From Oopsacas minuta (taxonomy: Eukaryota; Porifera; Hexactinellida; Lyssacinosida; Leucopsacidae), in NCBI GenBank assembly GCA_024704765.1, contig JAKMXF010000024.1:1-64000 (forward strand): a DNA stretch of 64,000 nucleotides. Direction: 5' to 3'. Shown piece by piece: positions 1 through 12,805 of the stretch. How positions within the stretch are numbered: position 1 is the first letter of the stretch; every line of letters begins with the position of its first letter. A model generated the notes under the pieces. It saw nothing but the letters and a program-made list of their open reading frames with translations. It did not search any database and had not been told where the DNA came from. Position numbers and translations under genes: made by a program.

Positions 1-1148
1 AAACAGGACCAAACCGTTTGCATTAGAATCTGCATCTGTTGAATTAAACCTAACAATTGTGTTATTAACAGACAGTTCTGTGGTATTAATCTCTATAGTG
101 AGGGAATCCGGGCTAGGTGGAGTGGGTATGTTATCATTCAAGTCAATCAAACAAAAGATAACACTAGCTGTCACATTAGTTGAACTCTCAGTTATGACAG
201 ATGTTTCTCTACGCTGAGTTGTGTTTTCGTAATCAAGGCTGACACTTTCTCGTAGAGAAATTAATCCTGAGCTTGTAAGTTGAAATAATTCATTCGAAGA
301 AGTGTAGCTCGGAATAATATCAACATTAGAAGTAATGTATACAGTTCCAAGAGATGTATTCGTATTTTCTTGGATACCGAAGTAGTATTGATTAGGAGTA
401 AATGCGATTTCTGACAAAAACAAAACACATTGTCAAAATAATTCCAATTCCACATACATAGTATCACTTTAGTTGAAATGCTACTAATATTGTACTTGTA
501 CGTATAATTGTAGTACATTATGCATTCACATATTCTTCGAAATTTACATTGGAGTCTTATCACCCTCAATAGTACCCATACATATACACTCTAGTTCTCT
601 AATACCTACGTACTTACATTCAGGGTACATAGAGTATAATTTCCCTGAGATGAAGTATCTTATCCTTAAGTACGCATATCCTCAGCGCAACACGATGTAT
701 AAGTTAGGGGTCGTTCGAACGTTACGTAACGAAAATTCCTGAAAATTTGACCCCTTCCAGTGTCACCATTTAAGCAATACAAACAGAATATGGCTATCAC
801 ACTTAACACTCCTCTAGATAACGTTACGTAAGTACTAACATTTGAACGGATTCTTATTTTTCACACTTTTCCTTCATATTCTTTCACTGAATTTTCAACA
901 ATATTAATCAATTAATCCCCAGTCAAAAGTATTACATATCTCGAATCTTATTATGTGTGTACATATAACTTGTCTGTCTATTCTAAAATGCTTTTAAATA
1001 CGTATACATACCTTGTGAATTGATAAATACACAGCTAGTCAATAACACCTAGAAAGAATAAACATAATACATAAAAATATGAACATTATCATCTAAAATC
1101 GAAAGTTTAACTTACAATTAGTGCTATTGAAATCCGCAGTGCCTTCAT
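1..1148 (-). CDS. Cadherin, 5' end (partial, runs off left edge)
   Basis: N-terminus of a cell-surface cadherin, read on the minus strand. Exon 1 is 1148-1116, exon 2 is 1048-1012 and exon 3 runs from 410 past the left edge. The junctions have GTAAGT and GTATGT donors and pyrimidine-AG acceptors, and the phases agree. Exons 1 and 2 give a hydrophobic signal peptide (MKALRISIALIVLLT...). Exon 3 then opens a cadherin repeat: a YYFGIQEN start, an LDYE motif, and the calcium-binding linker DLNDNIP. The next repeat follows with DADSNANG, the usual DxDxGxN-like calcium site. The type of cadherin (Fat, Dachsous, protocadherin-like) cannot be told from about 1.3 repeats. No catenin-binding tail is in view. 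The start codon is well supported because the signal peptide follows directly. Confidence 0.88.
707..852. mobile_element. MITE-like inverted-repeat element in cadherin intron 2
   Basis: The left end reads GGGGTCGTTCGAACGTTACG. The right end, reverse-complemented, reads ATCCGTTCAAATGTTA followed by TTACGTAACGTTA. The termini are degenerate inverted repeats and there is no coding capacity. A second copy with the same ends lies at 35295-35380 in a FANCM intron, so this is a dispersed non-autonomous family. The exact right boundary and target duplication are uncertain. Confidence 0.55.
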
Positions 1149-3318
1149 TTTACTGCCTAGCTTCTAGAATGTATCTTGTAATTGTTTTCTCTGCTCTACC
1201 TAAGTAAATTACTACAATACAATTTAAGAGCAGTTTTAGAGTATATCAGAAATACAGAACAATTCTCAATAGGTTTATGTGGATTACGATAAACCTAATC
1301 ACATTTTTAAACTAGATCACTCCAGATATAACTGAATCAATATCCCTAGCTTGAAGCTGTCGATATTGTCATTTAAACTTTCTATTATTCAATTAATTAT
1401 CACTCAACTGTCATGAAATGTGCAAAAATATAGAGGAATATCTCAAATACAACAGTAATTTCGAAATAACATTTCAATCTTCCTATTTACGATTATAGTT
1501 TTAATTAATTAACAAAAATACTATAATTTCCCTATTGAATAATATCACATCAACCAGATTCCTGGTATTAATTTATAATAATTGAATTGGATTATTTTAA
1601 AAGTTTGTTTCGTTAACGAAAGAATGCCCAGCCAATATGAAAGATCGGCGCAACCGGTAGGCAGGTCAGGAAATTGCCCGAATCCTCACCAATTTTGATT
1701 CCTTAGTGTCTGAATGTATAATTCAAAAATTTCGGCTACCAAACACAATGATTATTTTATCGAGGCTTACAGTATAATTATACAAATTCTATTGTATTCT
1801 TATTCTGACATATATAACTCGAACAAGATACGAAATACAATTCCTATAATTAACAAAACACAAAAATGTTCTCAGAGATTAGTTTGTTGGTAACTTTATT
1901 GGATTAATTCCATAATATTACCTATTATACTTCTTGTTTATTTGGTTATTTGATATTTAAGCCCTAATATGACCAGAAATGCCATTATCAATTACACTTG
2001 GACGTTGTGGATGCGAGTTAGGGTAGTTTCCTGGCTGAAAGATAGCGGAGAAATCTGTACAAGTATATTTGGGATATTTCAAATACTCCAGATGTATCGT
2101 ATTGCTTGTGAAGACTGTTAATTAGGCCGAAATGCTTTTCGTAAGCTTAGTTTGAATATTTAGTAGACTATATTATCATTATCAACTAGTCATAACTAAT
2201 TATTAGATATGTGGAGATGCTCGGGATATCGATAGATATGCATGTCTTTCAAATCAATGATTACGTTTTTTTATTAATCATCTTATCTCTTCTCCAGGTT
2301 AGCTTTTCATACAATAAAGATTACTAGATGAAGTAGCTGGTAATGCTAAAAACTCACTTGATTACTACGTGGTTTTGATTTTGTTAATTTGTTATAGCAA
2401 CCAGACAATTAGTAAAGTATATTATGAAGGTCAATCAGACGATCCTAAACTCCGAATACAATAAGAGCTAAATTCGAAAATTAATTGAATTTATGATCCT
2501 CCATTTGGTAAAATCAATATACATTAGATTTGGAACAACAGTATAGCCAGAGAACCAAATTTGAGTATACTGAGAGACTATATAACTATGCAATCAATCT
2601 GTTGCTAAAATTACGCTATATTTTTCCTACAAATAGAATTAACCCTCGTTTTCAGTTCCCCTATAGCCTCAATTGCTATATTCGATGTGACAATACGTGA
2701 CAATATTACCAGATGGATATTTATACGAAATATACCTATTTGTGAAATGAAGAAATGTAATTTGCACTTTAGATAAAATCTAGTTCTATAATAAAGCGCG
2801 AAAGGTTTCAGTTCCAAAACATACACAATATGTTTAAGATGATGCTCTTTGAGTTTCGGCTATTATTACAAGCTTATTCTCGGGTTTCTGATCAGATTAA
2901 TGAGATTTCCATATTATCAGAAACCAGAGAAAAACTCATTTTATATCCATTGTATTAATTAACAATCAATTTTCTTTTCATTAATGTGTTCATTATTAAT
3001 AGTTATTATCCATAATATCTTATGTAATTATGAATAGTGCTCGCACGTTAATAATAAATAGCCGTGGATAAATACTCTCAATATAGAACTTATCCAGCTG
3101 ATTGAACAATAAATGAACTTACTATTTTTGTTCATAATAACATTTAAGTAATCTTGATGGTGAGAATAGCTTTCTTCTGCCCATCTCAAAATGTATGATA
3201 GAGACTGGAATGATAATAATGTATATATTCCCCCAATACTGAACACAACTAATGCTATTTAACTTGTATTACTATACGTATATGTAGTAGATACATTCAA
3301 TATTTCTACAATGCCTGA

Positions 3319-3567
3319 TCAGAAGTATTGGAACACAATGCCATAATTGACACATTGAAAACACTTGCAAGCATTAATATACCATGAACAATGATAACAA
3401 GCTATTGTCTCACTTTCTGCTATATCGCCAAAATCTTCAACGTATTCACATTGGCCAGTCAGTGTACATTTACAAACACAATTAGTGAATTCGTCTCAAA
3501 TATTTTCCCGAATTAGCCACCTAGAGGGTAAGCAAGTTTCCTAACAGAAGTTTTCACCTTCAGTTAC
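3319..3567 (-). pseudogene. Decayed cysteine-rich (VWC-like) domain segment
   Basis: Read leftwards from 3567, one frame gives about 80 codons containing eleven cysteines, ending at a TGA (3321-3319). The motifs include NCVCKC, ACYHC and ACKCFQC. The spacing recalls secreted cysteine-rich modules such as von Willebrand C domains. Two in-frame stops (a TAG after FC and a TGA after IRENI) interrupt the upstream third. The lower part could still be a terminal exon entered through an AG just after the second stop. No flanking exon or start was found. Most likely an exon relic; its family is uncertain. Confidence 0.3.
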
Positions 3568-5383
3568 AATTTACTATCCTGCAGTGAGAATTTATAAAAA
3601 TTTGATGACGAAAATACTAAATATATGTAAATTATCTAGTAATGGTGTTTATCACCAAGATGAAAGAAAGATCAATAAAATATTAATTAATGATTATATT
3701 AGCTATAAAATAACAATAAAATGTTCCTGTCATATGGAAATCTATGAAGAATATACACTATTATTCATGTACAACTATTGGTCATATATTCCTAATAACC
3801 ACACGATGCTGCGATTATTTATAATAATTAGGTAAAGTTTTGAAGTTAAAATATTGGGATTTATGGACAATTTATTCCGTTTGGATGCCAAATACCAAAT
3901 AATTGCATCTGTTGTTACTTTGCATATTAATAGTTGCAATTTTGAATTTGAGAATAGCATTTGTGTATAATGTAATGGCTATAATAACTAAGAAAACTTG
4001 CTAATTGCAATGCATCATCACAGGCTATAGCTGTTAAAAGAAATTAACTGGTCTGTACCAGTAGAATCACATGAGATATTATTCAATAATTCAAAAAGAG
4101 TTTCAGCCATCGTTTTTCAGCAAAGATGACATTTATTTGATGGAAATACGCTTTTCATTAGGTTAAATAAGTAATTAATCTTAACTGTTAAATAGCATAT
4201 CACAAGTTGAATAGTTCTGTAATACACGTTCGCGTTTCAATGAATAGGGCAGGATTAGTATATCCAAATTTCCTTGATAATTATTTTTCTATGAAATTTA
4301 TGATTGTGCAAAAATTCCTACTTAAAACCCACTAGACAAGTTCAAGTGCTGTCATAATAAATTTAAAGATGTAAAGATCAAATAGCTTTTTCTCTGCAAA
4401 AATGCTTTGAGCTTTTAATTATTCTTATTAATTACACCTTAGTCTATTTTAATTAATTTTTACGTTGAAATATACTAAGCCAATGATTACTTGTGATTTG
4501 ATACTTTTGGAATATGTGCTCAAATATCATTTTATGTATCTATTGAGTACGAAATGAACCCCAAGTATCACTCCTTATTCAAATGATGAATTATGACTCT
4601 ATTGTTTAAAAATCATATAGGAATGTATGATCAAAAGCTTATCAAATCATCATGGGTTGATTTGTCTATTAGAACAATCAATTTTGGAGGAGACTAGAAC
4701 CAATGAAATTTATTGATGAATATTTTCAAAGTTTGCCTGCATGTAATTTAGTGGCCATAAAGTCGTTTGTAATGTGTAGGCAACCAAACCCGATGATTCT
4801 TTCATCTTCAAAGACTTTTACATAGGACCTCCCATTTCATATGTTAAACACGATAAAGTTCCTATATCTATTGTTTCATATAGAGTTGACATGCGTAGTA
4901 ATTGGCTTGCATTATTTCTGTGTTTTCGAACTTGTTTAATGGAATAGCGTAGGATAGAAATTATGTACATCTATGTTAACCAATTGAACTTGGTAGTACT
5001 TTAGTGTATTGAGTAATTTATGAAATTTAAACTAAACGACATCATTTCTATGTGTATGTTATATTTCTTACTTGGGACAACTAATTTTTTACCTGTATCA
5101 AGTTAGGGCAGTTTCTGCATGTACTGGTAGGACGATAGTGGTGCAAGACAATTTATTGGTAGGTCTAGACATACATCTTGCTCGATACTCGATTCAGATT
5201 TAACCTACAAAAATATTATCAAAATTGACAAGAACTCAATCGATAAAATCGAAGTCAATCACAAATGACCTACATGGGTGATACGATCTGTCTGAGGTAG
5301 ACTTTTATACATGTCGTGGTCCATCACTGGATTCTACTACTAAATACTAGAATTCTCAGGGGACTGTCAGATAGTACAATATA

Positions 5384-5465
5384 CATTAAACTCTCGATAC
5401 GAAGGAGTGGTGGATTTTATTTCGTTATCAGCAAGAATCACTTCGGTATAGCGAGAGTTTCGCTG
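5384..5465. mobile_element. Short TA-flanked pogo/mariner-like MITE
   Basis: An 82-bp element flanked by TA on both sides (5382-5383 and 5466-5467). The left end contains AAACTCTCGATACGAAG. The right end, reverse-complemented, contains AAACTCTCGCTATACCGAAG. Inverted ends with a TA target site are typical of Tc1/mariner/pogo non-autonomous elements. No coding capacity. Confidence 0.6.
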
Positions 5466-8400
5466 TACCTAACATATTTATAACGGGTGTTATTGTATCT
5501 GATCCTAAAACAATATTAATTGAATTCGCGATGGATTATTGCACAATCCTGAATACAACGACAACAACACATGGAAATTCACCGAAAAATCTAATTCAAT
5601 TGCTATAACACTTCATGCCACATAAGGCATAACTCAGTAAGCATTTGCAAAGAGCATATACGTGTATTTACGTACTACTTGCTCCTTAATAATACTTGCA
5701 TAATATCATATTACGACCTAATAAAGTTCTAAGAATTCTAAATATAAATTCAACATTAATATGCGAAAATAGTACAGCATTTTCCTGTTATAATTGACAG
5801 ATATGTGTAGATGAGTTAATTAAAATGATGAATTACGTACATTGAGAAGTGTTTACTATTGAATACGCCCTGCCCTGTATTTAATTATTAAAATTTCCAA
5901 CTATACAATGACAAACACGCCAAATAGTCGTAACGGAATTTATGATATTCTAATAGTAAAGCCTAAAATTTGTCTATAGATTATTTAGCTAATAATCTCA
6001 TTTTCCAAACCTATCATCTTTAATAAAATTCAATACTTTCCTCAAAATTCTTACTTGCTTATTAATATATTGATAATTAGTAATTCTATATCCAATTACA
6101 ATAGTCACGTAGAAATATAATCCTACCTTTCTATAATCTAAAATTCATTCTCGCCCATCCTAGGTCTATCATATACGTTAACCATCCCACAATACAAGTT
6201 ATTGTATTACTCCATTCCTTTTATTCACCACATCATTGGGATCATTTATCCTTGAAATAGCTACTAATATATGAGATAAGCAAGATAATAAAACTTAGGG
6301 ATTGGTTCAATTCCTTTTGACTTCCAGTAAAGTGTCAGGTAATACCTCTTCTTCCCACAAGTTCATAGGACAATGGGTAATTGCTCATTTTATTAGAGTT
6401 TTGGGAATTGGGAGTGTTTAGTAGTATAATACATCATTTTATATTCTAATTAACACAGCTTATCAAATATTGTATTAATTAAAATGTGAAAGAATTACAA
6501 CCAAGTAAAGGAAGATTTTAATTCGAACTGAGTTTCAATAAAGAAATATATTTTTATCAAAATGATCCTTTTACTAATGAAACAAATGATGGGAGTTGTT
6601 TTCAAAATTTATTTGCGACAACACTCGTATATTTGCTTAGACATCAATAACCACAACAAACTCACAACTTCTAATATTACATCTAATTATTGGGAATAAC
6701 CTACTCAGGATGTACTGAACTGAGATAATGGTACAGATAGCCAAATTTTATACTTTGTAGCCAAAATAGATTTATTGAATATTTATATTATGCAAATCAT
6801 TTGTTCAAATAAATACATAAATAATAATCGTCTCCAATGATATGTATTCTGCGGTATAACCAGATACCCCTAGGGAAACAAAATTTTGTGCATACAAACC
6901 GAAGTCGTTTTAACCAAAAATCCCTATATAATTAGTACAAGAATTGATAGTGGTTTTGGAGAAATGTACGTGCTAATCGAGAATAAGTCTTAAACCGAGT
7001 CGTACTAACCGACTTCTACTGAATATTCAACCAATACTGGTTGTAGTAACCTCAGTTTAGTATAAAATTAATTTAGAATTCAGAAGGAAGAGATTAATAT
7101 GACGGTTTTAAATGTGTAAATTAACTTGCCAAGAAATCAATTGATACCTAGTTAGAAGATAATTAATTCCGATTCAATAGCAGGAAAAGAAATGGAGGTT
7201 ATAAACATAATTAACAATGTAAGATAATAAAATAGAAACTTGAACTATACTGTTGTTCATCAATTCCATTTATCGATTCATGTTGAAATATGTTGATTAA
7301 TCGATTGGAACCATTCTAATACCACAAAATATATGTTGATTGTGACTAATAGAAAGTTTATTGCGTAAGTTCAAAGATAAATTGATCAATTCCTGAACTA
7401 ATTAATTTTGTGCGCTCTGTTGAAAAGTCTTTTGGCTCCTAAAACTTCCATGTAACCAAAAAGTTGTTCAAACTTTACACAATTCATATTCCTAGAATTT
7501 ATGAGAGAAAATTGAGTTGTCTCCCAAGTTTTTGGGGAAATTTATAAATATTACCATGAGGAAATTCCAAAAGGAAAGATATTACTCAATATTGTGTCAT
7601 ATTTACAAATCAATTATATTATTAATATCCTAGGCTGGTAGTATCAATAGTAAATATCAAAATTTGATATTCATATCACTCATTCTGGCCTCTTCTTTGC
7701 AAAAAACAAGACATCTATAATATGCTACTTGCTACACTTTTGTGCTTTTTGATTAGATAATTGAGTAATTATACAAATAATTACAAGAACAATATGAATA
7801 TATTCACCGCGGCATTTGCTACTAACGTAATTATGTGCATACATGCGTATGTCTCATATGCATTTATCCAAATTTGTAATTGTTACTATTCATCTTCTGA
7901 ACAACCTGATGTTTCACGCCATATGTTATACATGTTTTGCTACATAATATTATCTCGAATTGTATACGAACTTTGAATTACATGTGTAGGTTTTATAAGC
8001 TCCTATGATAATATTTCATTGAAATAGCAGGAATAATATGATTAACATGTCAGAAGGAAGCTAAGCTCTCAGTAATTCCTTGTACTTGAACTCATAATTT
8101 GTCCCTGACCTTTGCAAATAAGATAATTATAAACTTGGTGCTTAATTATTAGCAAATTAAATCGAACTACGCTTTTAATGTGTATAATTATTTGGTACAA
8201 AACTGTTCAATATTTTATCCGCAAAACTTCTGTGCTTAAAACATACTCTAACATTTATAATCAACCTTAGATCAACAATTTTAGGCGAATTTTTGTTGTT
8301 AAGTAATAATACCTATGCAATAATATCAAATCTTTGATATTAAATGGGAATATTAATAAGCATTAATATCAATGATAGGATATTAATTAACGTGCATGAT

Positions 8401-9072
8401 GTAATATAGGGTCTCTCAACTTCGTGATTTACTTTTTTAGAAGATATTATACAATACTTTTCAGAGATTTTTCAGCATAATTACAAAAAATTATTAGTTG
8501 ATGCTCATCTCCAGTGATAAGTAATATGATTTGTAAGAAAGTATCTGAGAATATTTGGCTAGAGACTAATTTGTAATTTGGAGTGATTAGGATTAGGCAA
8601 GAGTGTATAATACAACTTTTATTATTTGTTTCTAAAGGGAATTGCAATCGCGGTTATTTACAGATTTGACCTCATCATATATACTAAGCATATTCTTGTC
8701 GATGTAATGAGAATAAGGGACATAGTAATACATTTGATCTCTTCCCCGTAGGGAATAGCTAAACTTAATATTTATGGATATCAATAATATTCTCTCATAG
8801 TGCAGATACTATAATCACTATGATACGGTTTGATGACAATTAAACTACTGCGTATGGATTGGTAGGCCTTTGGAGCACACTTTTTTTAGCCTCTATGGAG
8901 AGGGCAGATTTATTGGCAGGGCAATATCCTCACCAACCCTACTATTGTCCACTCCCTTGGCATAACCAAAATGTTATAACTCAAGAAACTTTTATTTTTC
9001 AAAATCATAATTGTTACCGAAATTATCAGAATTTATTGATGCATATAATTAAACAAATTTAAATCCAAATGA

Positions 9073-10008
9073 CTATTCTTGTTGAACCTGTAGTCCATTA
9101 TTAATTTCAACACATTTCTTGATAGCTGGTACCAAAAATCGCATTGGGGCAGCTTCCATAATGAAAGGATGATGTAACAGTTCTCTGGCAGAAGGTCGTT
9201 GATTTGGATTGATCATTAAACACTTTCTAACGAAATTAGCCATGTTTTCTGGCATGTTATGTGGTATTGAAACTATTCCATTGCTTAGAAAGTCTATTAT
9301 TTCTCTTTGTCCGTATTTTGTACCGTAATATGGCGGGTCCCCGAGGAACATCTCTATCACCATGATCCCAAAGCTCCATATGTCGCATTTTTCGTTATAT
9401 ATCATTCTTTGGTATATTTCAGGCGCCATCCAGTAGAGACTTCCAACTCTCCCACTACGAATTTGATGGGATTTTGGCATTACAGTTGCATACCCAAAAT
9501 CGATTATTTTCGTGCTTCCCCCTTTTGTAACCATAATGTTACCGCATTTTAGATCCCGATGCACTATATCATTCATATGTAGGTCACATAATGACAGTAG
9601 TATGTGCTTTGAAATGGCTGCGATTAACCGTGTGTCAAGTGATACTTGTTCGACTAAACTTTGCAGGCACCAACCATCAATGTATTCGAGGACTAAGTTT
9701 GTAGCTTGATCTTCTTTGTAAGTGTCGATCAGTTGTATTATGCCTTTGTTGCCTTTCATTATTTTCATCGTTTCTACTTCCTTTTCCAAAAGTTCACGTC
9801 CGTATTCGCTTTTAGATTTCACTTGTTTGATTGCTACTATTTCATTAGTGATGGGATTTTTTGCTTTGTAGATTTTTGCACAACCTCCTTCACCTATTTG
9901 CGAAATGTTGCAGTAATTTGATGTATAATGTTTATTCAGTTTTCCATTTTTGTGATGCTTTCGTAGTTTATTGGTTAAAACTGAAAGTTTTTTTAAGATT
10001 GAATGCAT
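9073..10008 (-). CDS. PAK/STE20-like serine/threonine kinase, intronless
   Basis: A 311-aa protein that is essentially one kinase domain, from about residue 35 to 290. Visible motifs: glycine loop GEGGCAKIYKAK, catalytic lysine K61 in VAIK, HRDLKCGN with catalytic D152, and DFG with D170. The activation segment ends in GSLYWMAPEIY, followed by CDIWSFGIMVIEM, a signature of the STE20/PAK group. These residues predict an active Ser/Thr kinase. It lacks the CRIB/p21-binding region of group I and II PAKs; only about 34 basic residues precede the domain. The gene has no introns, unlike most neighbours, so it may be a retrocopy or a lineage-specific kinase. A TATA-like box lies 72 bp upstream of the start. 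The family is clear; the exact orthologue is not. Confidence 0.93.
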   Translation of the reverse strand: MHSILKKLSVLTNKLRKHHKNGKLNKHYTSNYCNISQIGEGGCAKIYKAKNPITNEIVAIKQVKSKSEYGRELLEKEVETMKIMKGNKGIIQLIDTYKEDQATNLVLEYIDGWCLQSLVEQVSLDTRLIAAISKHILLSLCDLHMNDIVHRDLKCGNIMVTKGGSTKIIDFGYATVMPKSHQIRSGRVGSLYWMAPEIYQRMIYNEKCDIWSFGIMVIEMFLGDPPYYGTKYGQREIIDFLSNGIVSIPHNMPENMANFVRKCLMINPNQRPSARELLHHPFIMEAAPMRFLVPAIKKCVEINNGLQVQQE

Positions 10009-12805
10009 TTCTATGATAGTTTCTGAATTGGTTTGTAATGTTGAAAATTGTTAGTTGAGTTTATACAATACTCTGTTCGTATTTATACCAGTTACTCGCT
10101 AAGGTAGTTTCTATATGAATTACTATCAATACTTAGCTGTCTATTTCGAAAAATACAATGGAAACATTCACGAGATCAATTAGAATGAAATTAGCCGATT
10201 ACGTGACTATAAATCATCTTACAAGCCATCAATACTGCCCCTTGCACATAAAGTTGTGAGTCGTACGTAGAAAGTGTTCAAAGAGTATAATTCTTTGAAG
10301 TTGAAGGCATTATTACATGTTAGGCTAGTTTATAAAATTTGTGATTATTGTGGTCAAATTTACACACACCTGTGGAAACCAAATATTAATGAACTTTCCA
10401 TTTTAGTATATCTATATCACCTGATTATCACAACTAGATGGACGCCTTGTTATTTGTTCTATGCATGTTAACATTACACAAATTATGTTCTTGAGGAATA
10501 AAACTTTTTATCCTGAATTAGATTTTAATTGACTAACGGTGCTATATACAAGTCAATTATATTATCATAATATTTCTGGTGAATGAATGGCAATGTCAGA
10601 GAATGCAAATCCAAGTATTAAATGTCTAATAATTATTTTATGGCATGATTTGTAATAAATTATTCAAGATGGTTTAGGGATTCTTTAGTTTACAATAAAT
10701 ATCAATTGGCACAGAGTGATCCGAAAGTTACGTATCCGCTCTCTATTTATGATTACTTAGAAATCAAATAATTCTGTAAGTATACGTATTACCAATTTTG
10801 GATTCTCTCGGTTACAATGGCATACATAATATCCACCTAATAATGAAATGAATAAAGTTGAAACTAGTTTGACTCGTACATTAATCAAACTTGGTTATAT
10901 TAAATATTCAAGCAATACACTAATTATGATACAAACGTGTATATATGTGTTACAAGCAAAATAAATAGTGAAATGTGTTCATTCACGAAATGCGAAATTT
11001 TGCCCATTCGAAAATTATATTTCCACTTTATTGATTAAAAGAGACAGTAATATACTAAATCATATGATCAGAGCCAAATCGGCTTGGCTGTAAGTATGTT
11101 GCGATGCAATCAGAATTTGTTCCGTGATATTCCTAAGTGTAAAATACAATCATCTGATTTGATACAAATTTTTCTAAAAGAGAATTGCAATTAGTTGTGA
11201 ATTGCATTCAGCACTACGATACGCACTCAAGTATTTTTTGTGCTGTCGGAAGCTATTGTCTATTATTAGAACTATATTAACAGTGTAGAAAGTAAAGTGC
11301 CAAATGGTGAATTGAAAATTATTTCCGGTTGATAATATTCTAGAGGATAATTGTGTTATGTATTCATAATGTATCTCAAGAAATAGTAGTAAAAGATACA
11401 CTGAATAATATATGAAGATTTTGTGACCTATATTTCAATCTGTCTGCCTGCCTGAGACTGTTGGACCTCAACGAGACATGGCGACATAAGTTCTCAAGAT
11501 ATTTTAGAGTTTAATCGATAATGTAATACAATATTGGTTTATATTAGATGTACTAATTATGTGTTGGTTTGTATCCACTCTTCCTTAATTTGATTAATTT
11601 AGAATAGGATACAAGATTATTTTAAAATATAGCTGCATAGCAAACACGAAAACGAGAACATCATTTCTCCTGCTTTGAGTATCTGCATATTCCAATCTAA
11701 CTATTAGCTACAGCCAGAATACATCTTGTAATTGCATTATTGTAATTCAATTCAATATTATCGATGATATTTAGTCTGCGGATCAGTAACACTACTAATC
11801 AGAATTTTAAAAGAGATGCCCCTGCTATCATGTTACATCATCAAATTAATTAGCATACATTGAGGCGACACAACCAGTTCAGAAAATACAGATTACAGAA
11901 TATGTCTATACAAAATAACATCAAAATTGGTTTAAACTATAAAACAAAAACAGTTGTATACGCAAACAGTTGTAATCCTTGATGGAGTTACTCCATAGCA
12001 GAATCAGTATATTCTGCAATAAATATGAGTTTCAATATTGTTAAGTTGTCTTACACTGACCATATCTCATCAATACTGACTGAATTCTTTTGAAAACAAT
12101 CACGATTTATTGGCTGTTGCAATGTGCCCTTATATGGTGTGTTAAATGTTTATTTTTCCGATAAATACATACTTAAGTAAAAGCATAAATATTCACCTGA
12201 AGTCTGTTAATTGGAAGATACAATAGGAGCCGAGTCTACGGATCGACCTGAATTGGCATTAAGTGTTGATTAGTGTGGAAATTACTAATCAGTTCGTAAA
12301 GGAATTGGTTCATGATAACTTCATATCATCTTTTTGGAAAGCTAACTTAATTTTCGTTACTACACTCTAACTATAAGGATGATATAACCACAAATGCACA
12401 GGAAACACACTTACAGAATAGCACTCATTAGAATTAATATCACATTATACGTAGAACTATCAGAAATTAAAATTCCAAACATTTTCCCAAGTGAATATCA
12501 CTTACGTAACTTCATATTCTACTTTCTATGTATTATCAAATTGATAATATCTTTCGTGAAATTATTCTATGCAATCTACAATGATAATCCTTATTAGTAG
12601 AGTTATGTAAAATAGCAAAGCAATCTCATTTATTTTTATAATATGCCCGAGTCAACGTATTCAAATCTTTAATTAATGTTATTCTGTCAAACTCTTGGCT
12701 AACGAAGTTCCGTAATTGATTAAAACGGAACTATAATGTATAGTATTGTATGTATTATGTGGTAAATGAATTTTTCCAATATTAATCAGAACATAACTAT
12801 GCAGT
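10009..12805. other. Intergenic stretch, no gene seen
   Basis: 2.8 kb between the kinase start and the 3' end of the CW/PWWP gene. It contains the kinase promoter region at its left. I found only short frames without domain character or splice continuity. Confidence 0.6.
10080..10087 (-). promoter_or_regulatory. TATA-like box of the PAK-like kinase gene
   Basis: TATAAATA on the minus strand, 72 bp upstream of the kinase start codon. It fits a core promoter, although it could be chance in AT-rich DNA. Confidence 0.4.

Larger units (their letters stand above)
1149..9072. other. Gene-poor intergenic stretch
   Basis: Almost 8 kb of AT-rich DNA between the cadherin start and the 3' end of the kinase. 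Open frames here are short, lack recognisable domains and do not chain through consensus splice sites. Apart from the decayed cysteine-rich segment at 3319-3567 and the small element at 5384-5465, I see no supported gene. A degenerate inverted-repeat element may also lie near 6890-7022, where ends resembling GAAGTCGGTTAGTACGAC face each other. Confidence 0.6.

Noticed and set aside
8859-9062. 67-codon plus-strand frame beside the kinase 3' end
   Set aside because: No domain, no splice context and no start-site support; it probably overlaps the kinase 3' flank.
11430-11490. Short GTCTGCCTGCCTG tract resembling a LINE 3' tail
   Set aside because: No reverse-transcriptase-like coding sequence or repeat copy nearby supports a retroelement.
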